Shown here piece by piece: positions 1 to 9,801 of a DNA stretch of 64,000 nucleotides. The position numbers and the translations under genes were made by a program. The stretch's first letter is position 1. Every line of letters begins with the position of its first letter. Under the pieces are notes generated by a model. It was given only the letters and a program-made list of their open reading frames with translations, was not told the DNA's origin and did not search any database. The stretch lies in the NCBI RefSeq assembly GCF_004193775.1, contig NC_041004.1, forward strand, positions 6,719,309 to 6,783,308. The letters are read 5' to 3'. This DNA comes from Glycine soja (taxonomy: Eukaryota; Streptophyta; Magnoliopsida; Fabales; Fabaceae).

Positions 1-1314
1 CAGAGAAGTTAAGCCCATTAAAAATTGGTACAGATGATACATGAGAATTCAATGAGTTGGGAACAGGTACTGCATAATAAAACTTCACATAAGCATTTTG
101 GTACATGAAACACAAGTCATACATATAATTTACTCAGATAAAAATCAATGTATATTGATGTTCTCCTTTGGGTGACACACCAACACACAACATACAAACA
201 TGATGATGCTGATAAAATTTTAACATTATTTGACAATTAAATATGCACCAATTAGTAGTATCTATTTCCTTTGGGTATATAAATAAAACCAATGATACAC
301 ACAAATCGCCTACAATAATATTCATTAATTATAAGAACAACTAATCAACCTTTGGGCGATCCATAAATGCCTTATAACAATGAATTTCAATTACCCATAA
401 GCCAACAATCATATAATTTAGCATCCATTATTCTATGAGTAATTGAAATAATTATTAATTTAGAATTAAATAACCTTACAAATTTGGCCACTTTGGTGAC
501 TAACAAATTTAACATACATTTAATTCCAACCAAATATATATGGCCTGCACATACTTATTGCTATTAACAATTCATAGCCATTCCATTAATTCCATTCTAG
601 GCCATAAAATAATATTTGCATTTATTTGTGTTTTACATTCTAACACGTTCAAGCAAATATATAGTATATACATATATTTTACTGCTACCAATAATTGCAA
701 AACATTCACATTAATTTAATTGTAGAACATAAACTTTCAATCCTTTAATCATGTTTAATGATCATTTTTTCGAAAAAAAAAAAGGCAAGTGGGATTGTAA
801 ATAGCAGAAAGGGGTTTGCAAATAGAAATTCGAAAAGGAATCCTTCCCTACGGCCAAATTGCAACGTACATGGCAGCACTTTTCAAAATTGGAATTAACA
901 ATAGGCACTTTCTCCATAACGTGAAACTTGCGGTTACGTAATGGTATATGGCTTTCTCCAAAACGTAATTGGTATTTATTATTATTATTATTATAATATA
1001 TAATTTTCATCTCTAATTCCAATAAAAGACATGAATTGGAAGTCCAGCAAAGATCACTCTGGCTTTCTTTCTCAAAAACAGAATTTCCAAAAATTATACC
1101 GCTTTCATGGCTTTCCTTCTCATGAAATTTTATATATCTAGAATTTCATACTTTGCAGCGGAAAATATAATTAACACGAAAGGCACGTTATCAAAACATG
1201 TAATTGAAAATACATGTAACATAAATTAAAAATCCCTAAATTTCATAATTAGGGTTTATGCATAATTGGGAGAAATTAAATCATTCTAGGAGAATCATAA
1301 ATTTCATAACAGAT

Positions 1315-1326
1315 GCTCTGATACCA
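1315..1326 (-). other. Primer-binding site of element 0
   Basis: The plus strand reads GCTCTGATACCA, so the minus strand reads TGGTATCAGAGC. This is the standard complement of the 3' end of plant initiator tRNA-Met used to prime minus-strand cDNA. It sits two bases inside the LTR that starts with TG at 1329, which fixes orientation and boundary. Confidence 0.85.
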
Positions 1327-1328
1327 CA

Positions 1329-1596
1329 TGTAAAAAATTCTTGAGGGTTTCCTAGATTATCAATTATAGAAAACCAACAGGATCTTGAGATTTATGGTTC
1401 TCACAAAACAATCAATAAAGAATAATAGATAATTATGTGTACCTTTCTCCATAGGATCTTCTCTGGTGCACTTGAAAATGAGAGAAATAGGATTTCACTT
1501 CCTTTGGCCTTTCTTTTCTGTCTCTCTCCGTTCGTGATGGCTATGGGTGAGAAAAGAGCACTTTCTGGTCAGGAAGGGGACCTTATTTCACATTAG
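1329..1596 (-). repeat. Truncated 5' LTR of element 0
   Basis: The 268-bp segment starts with TG next to the primer-binding site. It matches the LTRs of element B at 25960-26424 and 31821-32261. It lacks the terminal part that ends in ATTCTTACA in those copies. Homology stops after TTAG at 1593-1596. Confidence 0.8.
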
Positions 1597-1836
1597 AAAG
1601 ATATAAAGATCAGAGTATAAAGCATAACCATCCAAACTCATAAACAAGAAATAATCAAACTAGAATCCAAATAACTCAAAATGTCAACAACCACATAATG
1701 TCAAAGCAGAAAAAGGCTGAAATCTAAATACCACAAGATAAATAAGCAAAGTACTTAACATAATAATTTAAACTCTAAGAGACTAAATAGCCAAAATACA
1801 CGGCTTATTAAAAGACATATAGTCAGAAACTAAAAT

Positions 1837-2972
1837 CTAAGAAGACGGAGGTGGTGGTGGAAGATCGAAACTCTGACGAATGTATCCGACATCCTCTTCA
1901 AGCTGTGTGAGGCAAATGTCCATACCGGCAAAGCGTGTATCTAATGAGTCGAAGCGGTCACCAACATAAGAACGAAGACCCCGTAATTCGGAGAGGACTT
2001 CATTCATGAGTGCAGAATCTTCGCGTTGAGGAGGAGGTGAAGGAGTACGTTCATCTTGAGGAGGGGGGCATCCTTCTTCAGCCATTGACCATTCCGATCT
2101 TTACGGTACCCAAAGGAGGTCACTGCACCAGCACCAATTGCAAAGGAACGCTTGACTTGAACAAAGGGTTCATCATCAAGCGGAATTTGAAAATGACGCA
2201 AAAACAGAGTAATCAAATGTGGATAAGGAAGAGGTGCATTGGCCCGTAATGCCTTATGCATTCGGTACCGAACCAAATGGGCTCATTCGATTTGACAACC
2301 GGTAAGAAAAGCCCACATAAGAATCAAATCCTCCTCAGAGGCTTGTGCTAAATTTGAAGACCGAGGAAGCAAAATCCTAACAATGATATAGTGCATGATG
2401 CGATTATCAAATGTTAATGACCCGGCCAGCAATCTACCGGTCATTTCAGCTTGATCATTGCAGACCATGTGACAAGCATCATGACTCGAATAATCGAATT
2501 TCCAGTCATCAACAATGGTGCCCTCAAAAGGTGCACCTTGACTGGGTAAATGAGTCAAAGAAAAGAATAGTGACTGATCAATGACCATCGAAATACCATG
2601 CACCTCAGAAATAATAATGCCATCCTGAATTTTTAAATTGCAGTAGAAGACCTTTACAAGTTCAGGATAATATGGCAATTTTAATGACATGAAATCAACA
2701 AGACCAGAATTTTGAAACACTTGATAGCAATCAAACGTTTCATCATTAAAGAATTCTACGTCTAGGTACTTAGGGTCTAAGATTATTCTAGAAGAAAATT
2801 GAGAAAGGTACCGTAGACGCTGATCATCGGATGAAAACAATGTTGATGATCTTGGAGATGACAAAGAAGGATGAATAGGTGCCGTGGGTGCTCCGGATGG
2901 GCCGTGGCGGCGATGGGCAGCAGCAGCAGCGGTGGAGGATGATCCATTTCTCTTCTTCGATGGCTCTGCCAT
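1837..2972 (-). pseudogene. Envelope-like third ORF of element A (broken)
   Basis: The frame starts with ATG at 2972 and has a Ser/Ala/Pro-rich, His/Arg-containing N-terminus. A folded-looking region of about 200 residues follows, resembling what databases call a putative plant transposon protein domain (from memory, not searched). An in-frame TGA at 2283-2285 interrupts it where the sense codon was probably TGG. The same frame continues to about 2080, then a frameshift moves to another frame that ends at 1837. That last part is proline-rich, then a predicted short coiled coil (leucine and arginine rich), then a run of prolines and serines before the stop. It lies about 560 bp after pol on the same strand, where Sireviruses carry their envelope-like gene. 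Role in the element life cycle is unknown. Confidence 0.65.
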
Positions 2973-3169
2973 TTGATAAAGTTTTTGTTGATTTTGATCG
3001 GTGGAAGTGAAAGAGGAGTGAAAAATAGGAAGATTGGGCTTTACGGGACGTGATTTGGTGAAGAATTGAGTGAGATTCGAAGATTTGAAGTTTTAGGTAT
3101 GGAGGAAAACGTGGAGGAGGCTTTGGCTGCGCAGCAGCTCTGATTTCGTGAGTATTTATAGAAGATGAC

Positions 3170-3310
3170 ATATTGTAATAGATTACAGGTATTGGTAATC
3201 GATTACAGGACCAATAAGCCTACTGGTAATCGATTACAGGATGTTGTAATCGATTACAGGCTGCCTGTTCATGTGTAATCGATTACACTGGATGGTAATC
3301 GATTACCAGA
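3170..3310. repeat. Cluster of GTAATCGATTAC palindromes between pol and third ORF
   Basis: Five exact copies of the 12-bp palindrome GTAATCGATTAC lie at 3195, 3226, 3246, 3275 and 3295, and one variant (GTAATAGATTAC) at about 3175. The same motif is repeated in the LTR of this element and in both LTRs of element F, and was not seen elsewhere in the window. Confidence 0.9.
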
Positions 3311-3501
3311 GCCTATCCTAGGCTAGTTTCTTAAGAGAATATATATGTTAATGCTAAAATACATCCTATTTGATGAATTTTCACTACTAATACCCTAAAT
3401 TCAATCATTCAATTATTATATACACAAGAAATCATAAATTCTATTATAAAAACAAGAATTCAAACAAGATCAAACAAAATAATCTACAAACAATAAGAGT
3501 A

Positions 3502-3527
3502 AATCAATCAATCAATCAATCAATCAA
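3502..3527. repeat. (ATCA)n microsatellite
   Basis: About six tandem ATCA units lie just downstream of the pol stop codon of element A. Confidence 0.9.
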
Positions 3528-3530
3528 CCC

Positions 3531-6500
3531 TTATTTTTCTAAATCTCTTACATCTAAGAGGTCTAATTCTCTTCTAATAGAGAAGAACACTTCCTTGGGA
3601 AGAGGTTTTGTGAAAATATCAGCAAGTTGATTCTTAGTATCAACAAACTCTAATACACAATCTCCCTTTAGGACATGATCTCTAAGAAAGTGGTGTCTAA
3701 TCTCTATATGTTTAGTTCTAGAGTGTTGAACTGGGTTTTTGGATAGATTTATGGCACTAGTATTATCACACTTAATAGGTATGCGATCAAGAATGATGCC
3801 ATAGTCAGATAATTGTTGCTTCATCCATAAAATCTGTGCACAACAACTACCGGCAGAGATATACTCCGCTTCAGCAGTAGATAAAGCAACACTATTTTGT
3901 TTCTTACTATGCCATGAAACAAGAGCCGATCCAATGAATTGACAAGTTCCACTTGTACTTTTTCTATCAGTTTTAGATCCGGCAAAATCAGAATCAGAAT
4001 ATCCTATTAAGTTACATGTTGAATTCTTAGGATACCATAATCCTAAATTGATTGTCCCTAATAGATATCTCATGATTCTCTTTACTGCACTTAAATGTGA
4101 TTGTTTGGGGTTGGATTGAAACCTAGCACACATGCATACACTAAACATAATATCAGGTCTACTAGCAGATAAATAAAGAAGAGATCCGATCATACCTCGA
4201 TATTGTTTTATGTCTATAGACTGACCAGATTCATCTTTATCTAAGTAACAACTAGTGCTCATCGGTGTAGACATGTGTTTTGCACTATCCATCCCAAATC
4301 TTTTGATCAATTCCTTGCAGTACTTGGATTAATTGATGAATATACCTTCTTGAGTTTGCCTGATTTGTAATCCCAGAAAGTACTTTAGTTCTCCCATCAT
4401 TGACATTTCAAATTCACTTTGCATATCAAGGGAAAACTCCTTGCACAATGAATCATTAGTGGATCCAAAAATTATATCATCAACATATATTTGAACCAAC
4501 AAAATATCATTATGCTTTCTCTTTATGAACAATGTGGTATCCACTTTACCTCTAGAGAATTCTTTTTCTAGAAGAAAATTGCTTAAGCGTTCATACCACG
4601 CCCTAGGGGCTTGTTTCAAACCATAAAGAGCCTTTTGTAATTTATAAACATGGTTTGGTTTATCAGAAATTTCAAAACCAGGGGGTTGTTCAACATATAC
4701 CTCTTCTTGAATTAAACCATTTAGAAAGGCACTCTTGACATCCATTTGATAAAGTTTAAAATCCATTATGGATGCATATGCCAAAAGCATTCTAATGGCT
4801 TCTAATCTTGCAACAGGAGCATATGTTTCTTCATAGTCTATTCCTTCTTCTTGATTATATCCTTTTGCTACTAACCTGGCTTTATTTCTAATAATTATAC
4901 CATGTTCATCTAATTTATTTCTAAAAACCCATTTTGTTCCTATGACAGGATAATTTTCAGGTTTTTCTACTAGTTTCCACACATTGTTTCTTTCAAATTG
5001 ATTCAGTTCTTCTTGCATGGCAATGATCCAGTTATCATCTACTATGGCTTCTTTTATATTTTTAGGTTCAATCATAGATACAAAAGCCATATTATTGCAT
5101 AAATCTTTAAGAGAATGTCTAGTTGTTACCCCTTTTGAGATATCACCAATAATGTTGTCGAGGGGATGATCTCTTGAAGCTTTCCATTCTCTTGGAAGTT
5201 CATCATTGGATTTGACTTCTTCTGGAGGATCTTCATTGTTTCCTCTATCATTTCCTTTGGAATCTTGTTCATCAATATTCATATGTTCTAAAGAATCTGC
5301 AATATCATCTAGCATATTCTTTCTTGACAAGATAGCATTAGATTCATCAAAGGTAACATGAATGGATTCCTCGATATTCATAGTTCTTTTATTATATATC
5401 CTATATGCTTTGCTTTGTAATGAATATCCAAGAAAAATACCTTCATCAGATTTTGCATCAAATTTTCCTAGATTATCTTTTCCATTATTGAGCACAAAGC
5501 ATTTGCAACCAAAAACATGTAGATGAGAAATATTAGGTTTTCTACCATTAAATAACTCATGGGGTTTTCTTTAAAATAGGTCTTATTAAGGCCCTATTCA
5601 TGATGTAACATGCAGTATTGACCGCTTCAGCCCAAAAATACTTTGGAAGAAAAGTATCATTTAATAAAGTTCTTGCAATTTCTTCCAATGACCTATTTTT
5701 CCTCTCAACAACTCCATTTTGTTGAGGGGTTCTTCGTGCAGAAAAATTATGTTCAATACCATGTTCATCACAAAATAATTCAAAATCTTTATTTTCAAAT
5801 TCACCTCCATGATCACTTCTAATGGATGCAATCTTGAGATTTTTCTTGTTTTGTACGACTTTAGCAAGTTTTCTAAATGCTTGGAATGAATCACTTTTAT
5901 GTGTAATAAATAATGTCCAAGTATATCTAGAGAAATCATCAACTATAACTAGAGCATAGTAATTTCCTCCAAAACTCATGGTTCTAGATGGACCAAATAA
6001 ATCCATATGCAATAATTGTAAGGGTTGAGTGGTTGAAACAACATTTTTAGGTTTGAATGAGACTCTTCTTTGTTTTCCCTTTTGACATGCATCACATAGT
6101 TTATCTTTTTCAAATTTCAATTTAGGCAAACCAACTACTAAATCTTTTGAAATTAATTTATTTAAGTGATCCATGTTTATGTGAGCAATTCTTTTATGCC
6201 ATAACCATGGATCTTCATCTTTACTAAGAAAGCAATGATTGTTTTCTTGTTTTATGCTTAAGTCTATCATGTAAACATTGACTCTATGTCCTACATGCTT
6301 TATATTAATGTCATGCTTATGTTCTATAAGACATTTCTGAGAATCAAATGATACTAGATAGCCTTTGTCGCATAATTGACTAACACTAAGCAGGCTATGC
6401 TTAAGGCCTTCAACAAGTAGAACATTTTCAATGGAGTTTGAAGAATTTGTACCTATTTTACCAACTCCAAGGATTCTACCTTTATTGTTGTCACCATATG

Positions 6501-6618
6501 TTACGTGCCCACTTTTCTTTGGAGAGATATGTGTAAAATTTGATGCATCTCCAGTCATATGTTTTGAGCATCCGCTATCTATGTACCACTTCTTTCTCAA
6601 AGATACCTGCATAATCAA
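3531..6618 (-). pseudogene. pol of element A: protease, integrase, reverse transcriptase, RNase H
   Basis: The frame opens at about 6618, immediately overlapping the gag stop. Visible domains in order are: aspartic protease ([10 protein letters not shown]), GAG-pre-integrase, integrase core with a D-D-E set (MDLFGP, RSDHGG, VERKN), reverse transcriptase (YVDDIIFG) and RNase H (TAEAEYI, CDNTSAI). Damage: a frameshift near 5556-5560 between the integrase and its C-terminal domain, and an in-frame TAA at 4329-4331 in the reverse transcriptase, where CAA (Gln) is expected. The frame ends with TAA at 3531-3533. The base context after that stop is GGG, not a readthrough signal, unlike element C. 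Confidence 0.9.
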
Positions 6619-8348
6619 GTTTTTGACTTAGGTACCCAAATTTTATTGGGTCCTTGAATGTTAGTATAAACTGAGGATCCTTTTGGGACCCATATCATTT
6701 TAATGTTACTGTAATTTTTCTTGAAGTAGCAAGTTGATATGCCATGTCCTCTTCTTCCACAGTAAAAACAAGTGATAGAATTAGAATTACATTTTTGTGT
6801 GGAAGTGGAAAAGTTTTTATGAAACTTTTGTTGTTTTTCAGATTTATACCCTAGTCCATTTTTATTAGACACATATCTTTGTTTACTTAATATAACATCT
6901 AAATTATTTTTACTATATGAAAATTTTGCAAGTGAATTTTTCAACTCTTTAATTTCTTTTACATATTTATCATAACAACTACAAGAATCTGTTATTTTCT
7001 TGTCATTGATAGTGGAGATATTAACTTTTTCATTTGTTTTAGAAATTGAGACTTCATTTCTAAGAAGATCTAATTCTTTGTTTAATTTCGAAATTTCATT
7101 TTCTAAATTTGAAATTGTTTTCTTTGATGATGAAACTAATTTTGCAAGTTTAATTGATTCTTTATGCAGATCAGCAAATGCATCTTGCAATTCATCAAAA
7201 GAAATAGATAAGTTATTTGAAGATGTTACCTCTTCATCACTTTCGTAACTTTTAGCCATAAGGCAGAGATTTATCTCTTCATTTTCAGAATCTTCAGAAG
7301 ATTTCATATCATTTTCATCCCATGTGATGTATGCTTTCTTCAGTTTCTTTTCACTATGATTTTTCTTTTCAGATTTTTCCATCTTTTTCTTGAAGATGGG
7401 ACAATCAACCCTCAGATGTCCAGGTTGATTGCATTCAAAGCATTTTAGAGTAGAGGATGAATTTTCTGTCCTTCTCTTTGATTTAAAATTGGGTCGCCTC
7501 TGATTTTCTCTTACTTTAAGAAACTTGTTGAATCTTCTTACAAACAAACTTAGATCATCATCATCATCTGGATCATTATCCTGATCACTTTCTTCTTGAA
7601 TTGAGGATGATGCTTTAAGAGCAATTCCTTTCTTTTTCTTGTCATTCTCTTCATTTTGGTGTAATCTCAATAGTTCCATCTCGTGTTCCTGCAACTTTCC
7701 AAATAAAGTGGCAAGGGACATATTAGACAAATCTCTTGACTCAGTAATGGCCGTTACTTTGGGTTGCCATTCTCTACTTAAACATCTTAACACCTTGTTT
7801 ATGAGATCCTCATTTTGAAATTCTTTGCCTAAGGCTGCTAGATGATTTACTATATGTGTAAATCTCTTTTGCATGCTTTGAATATTTTCATTTGCATTCA
7901 TTCTAAATAATTCATACTCATGAGTTAGTGCATTTATCCTAGATCTTTTAACATCTGTAGTTCCTTCATGTGTTAATCGAAGAGTGTCCCACATTTCCTT
8001 AGCACTCTTACAATTTGAAACCCTGAAATATTCATCCATTCCCAGGGCAGATGTTATTATGTTTTTGGCTTTTAAGTTGTATTGTACTCGTTTTCTATCC
8101 TCTACAGACCATCTATCTCTAGGTTTTTCTATAGTTATGCTTTCACTTGATGAACTACCATCTATTGAAACTCTTTCTACTGTGGTGGGTATATAAGGCC
8201 CTATTTCTATGGCTTCCCAGGTATTTAGATCTATTGCCTCAATAAAAATTTGCATTCGGGTTTTCCAGTAGTGGTAACCCTCTCCATTAAAGATTGGAGG
8301 TCTATTGATAGAATTCCCTTCTGGAAATAAGGAATTTGCTGAGGCCAT
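6615..8348 (-). CDS. gag polyprotein of element A
   Basis: The ORF is open for 577 codons. The ATG at 8348 is chosen because codons further upstream run into the primer-binding site at 8387-8398. The N-terminal part carries the copia gag region ([18 protein letters not shown]), then a CCHC zinc knuckle ([14 protein letters not shown]), an acidic and Lys-rich linker, a Leu-rich predicted coiled coil and a second knuckle ([14 protein letters not shown]). Gag forms the virus-like particle that packages element RNA in the cytoplasm. It ends with TGA at 6615-6617. Pol continues in the -1 frame, starting one base before this stop, so the junction is either a one-base indel or a frameshift site; no classical slippery heptamer fits well. 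Confidence 0.85.
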   Translation of the reverse strand: MASANSLFPEGNSINRPPIFNGEGYHYWKTRMQIFIEAIDLNTWEAIEIGPYIPTTVERVSIDGSSSSESITIEKPRDRWSVEDRKRVQYNLKAKNIITSALGMDEYFRVSNCKSAKEMWDTLRLTHEGTTDVKRSRINALTHEYELFRMNANENIQSMQKRFTHIVNHLAALGKEFQNEDLINKVLRCLSREWQPKVTAITESRDLSNMSLATLFGKLQEHEMELLRLHQNEENDKKKKGIALKASSSIQEESDQDNDPDDDDDLSLFVRRFNKFLKVRENQRRPNFKSKRRTENSSSTLKCFECNQPGHLRVDCPIFKKKMEKSEKKNHSEKKLKKAYITWDENDMKSSEDSENEEINLCLMAKSYESDEEVTSSNNLSISFDELQDAFADLHKESIKLAKLVSSSKKTISNLENEISKLNKELDLLRNEVSISKTNEKVNISTINDKKITDSCSCYDKYVKEIKELKNSLAKFSYSKNNLDVILSKQRYVSNKNGLGYKSEKQQKFHKNFSTSTQKCNSNSITCFYCGRRGHGISTCYFKKNYSNIKMIWVPKGSSVYTNIQGPNKIWVPKSKT

Positions 8349-8386
8349 CTTTTTCTTGAAGCTTCTAAACTTTATACAAGAATGAA

Positions 8387-8398
8387 GCTCTGATACCA
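8387..8398 (-). other. Primer-binding site of element A
   Basis: The plus strand reads GCTCTGATACCA, the complement of the initiator tRNA-Met primer site, with a two-base spacer before the LTR at 8401. Confidence 0.85.
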
Positions 8399-8400
8399 CT

Positions 8401-9488
8401 TGTTAGACAAGTGGCCTCAGATATCTTAAGAAGGGGGGTTGAATTAAGATATTCCAAACTACTTCCCCAATTAAAAATCTATTTCACTTTTTATTCAAGT
8501 TATGAATTCCCTTAAGGACAATCTTCTTAAATATTAATTCAAATAAAACAATTTGAATATGAATATAAAGCAATAATAAATAAAGGAGATTAAGGGAAGA
8601 GAGAGTGCAAACTCAGATTTATACTGGTTCGGCCACACCCTTGTGCCTACATCCAGTCCCCAAGCAACCCGCTTGAGAGTTCCACTATCTTGTAAATTCC
8701 TTTTACAAGTTCTAAACACACAAGGACAATCCTTCCTTTGTGTTTAGAATTCCTTTACAACAAGAGACTCACGGTCTCTTAATCCCTTAGAGAATGAGGA
8801 GAAGAAGAAGAATGAATCTCTCTAGAAAGAGATGAATTTTACAGATTGAGCACTCAAATAATTCCTTAATGAATTGCAATTGAATTGGCCAAGGAATTCT
8901 TAAGAGGATAAAATGAATTTGCTCTTTGAGAGGATAAACACTTGTTGTTCTGAAAATCTCTGAGCAAATTCGTGTTTAAGTCACATATATATAGACCATT
9001 GGTGGTCATGAATAAAGCCTTTGAAAAGTTGTGACTCTTAGAATTATTTTTCTGAAAATCCTGTCTGGTAATCGATTACAGGAATTGTGTAATCGATTAC
9101 AGCTTTTAAAATTTGAATTAAAACGTTTATTAACTGCTGGTAATCGATTACCAAAATTGTGTAATCGATTACACAGTCTAAAATTTCGAATTCAAATTTC
9201 AGTAGCTGTTATAAAATATATTTGGCCACTGGTAATCGATTACATCCTCTGGTAATCGATTACCAGAGAGTAAAACCTTTGAGAAACAATTTTTAATTTA
9301 AATTACTTGGCCAAACCTTTGCTAATTCAATTAGGAATTCCCTTCCTAATATACTAGTGATCATCTTGATGTTGTGGCTTGTTAATCTTGAAGTATTGTC
9401 TTGAATTTAATCTTGAAAAGCCCATTTGCATAAATTGCATCATATCATCATGATCATCATCAAAACACCAAAGGCAATTGCATCTACA
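8401..9488 (-). repeat. 5' LTR of element A
   Basis: This 1,088-bp segment starts TGTTAGAC next to the primer-binding site and appears to end at TACA (9485-9488). The outer end is inferred from the TG...CA rule and from length similarity to the 1,041-bp LTR of element F; no TSD can be checked because the other LTR is gone. It shares blocks with F's LTRs, including the stretch around ACTGGTTCGGCCAC and the palindromes. It holds six exact GTAATCGATTAC copies (9068, 9089, 9140, 9161, 9232, 9252). Confidence 0.75.
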
Positions 9489-9801
9489 GTTTTGTGTTTA
9501 TGTTTCCTTCAGAATGTGTAGTCAAGTCAGTCAATGTGTTGTCGCGCTCAAACTTTAATACGCATACATGTCATTATGTGTTGTCAATTATGACAATGAT
9601 GTATGCTACATGCGTAAATGATTTTTGTTGGACCAACAATTGTTTTTCCTTAACGAAACGAGTACTTAATAATATTAATTGGTTAGTAATGGCTTACAAC
9701 AAATTATATCGCATAATGAATACAATTACATAAGCAATGCATGTTTAGTCTTCATTTAGGTCGACATAGTGTCTTTTGAATGACACCAAGCTTGTGTATT
9801 A
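9489..9801. other. Intervening sequence, no gene seen
   Basis: This stretch lies between the outer end of element A's LTR and the 3' end of the MULE pseudogene. It is AT-rich with short spurious frames. It may be the 3' flank of the MULE, but no terminal inverted repeat was recognised. Confidence 0.5.

Larger units (their letters stand above)
1..1596 (-). mobile_element. Ty1/copia element 0, 5' end fragment
   Basis: This is the 5' leader and start of gag of a minus-strand copia element whose body lies left of the window. It matches 30513-32090 of element B base for base over long stretches, including the leader, primer-binding site and LTR, so both belong to one family. No open coding frame survives here; the short frames are not credible. 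The LTR stops at 1596, where B's LTR continues for about 170 more bases, so the outer part of the LTR has been lost. Confidence 0.8.
1597..9488 (-). mobile_element. Sirevirus-like Ty1/copia element A, 3' LTR missing
   Basis: Order along the minus strand is 5' LTR (9488-8401), tRNA-Met primer site, gag, pol (protease, integrase, reverse transcriptase, RNase H), a spacer with short palindromes, and a third envelope-like ORF. That third ORF after pol is typical of the Sirevirus genus of plant copia elements. No polypurine tract or 3' LTR follows the third ORF; the element meets element 0's cut LTR at 1596/1597. The pol and third ORFs carry stops and frameshifts, so this copy is dead. The assignment of 1597-1836 to A is by position only. 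Confidence 0.85.

Noticed and set aside
762..1022. Minus-strand frame of 86 codons
   Set aside because: It lies in the leader of copia element 0, has biased composition, and the matching place in element B has no such frame.
3195..3306. CRISPR-like array of regular repeats
   Set aside because: The repeats are short palindromes at irregular 20-31-bp spacing inside a plant retroelement; CRISPR is not expected in nuclear DNA and spacers are not uniform.
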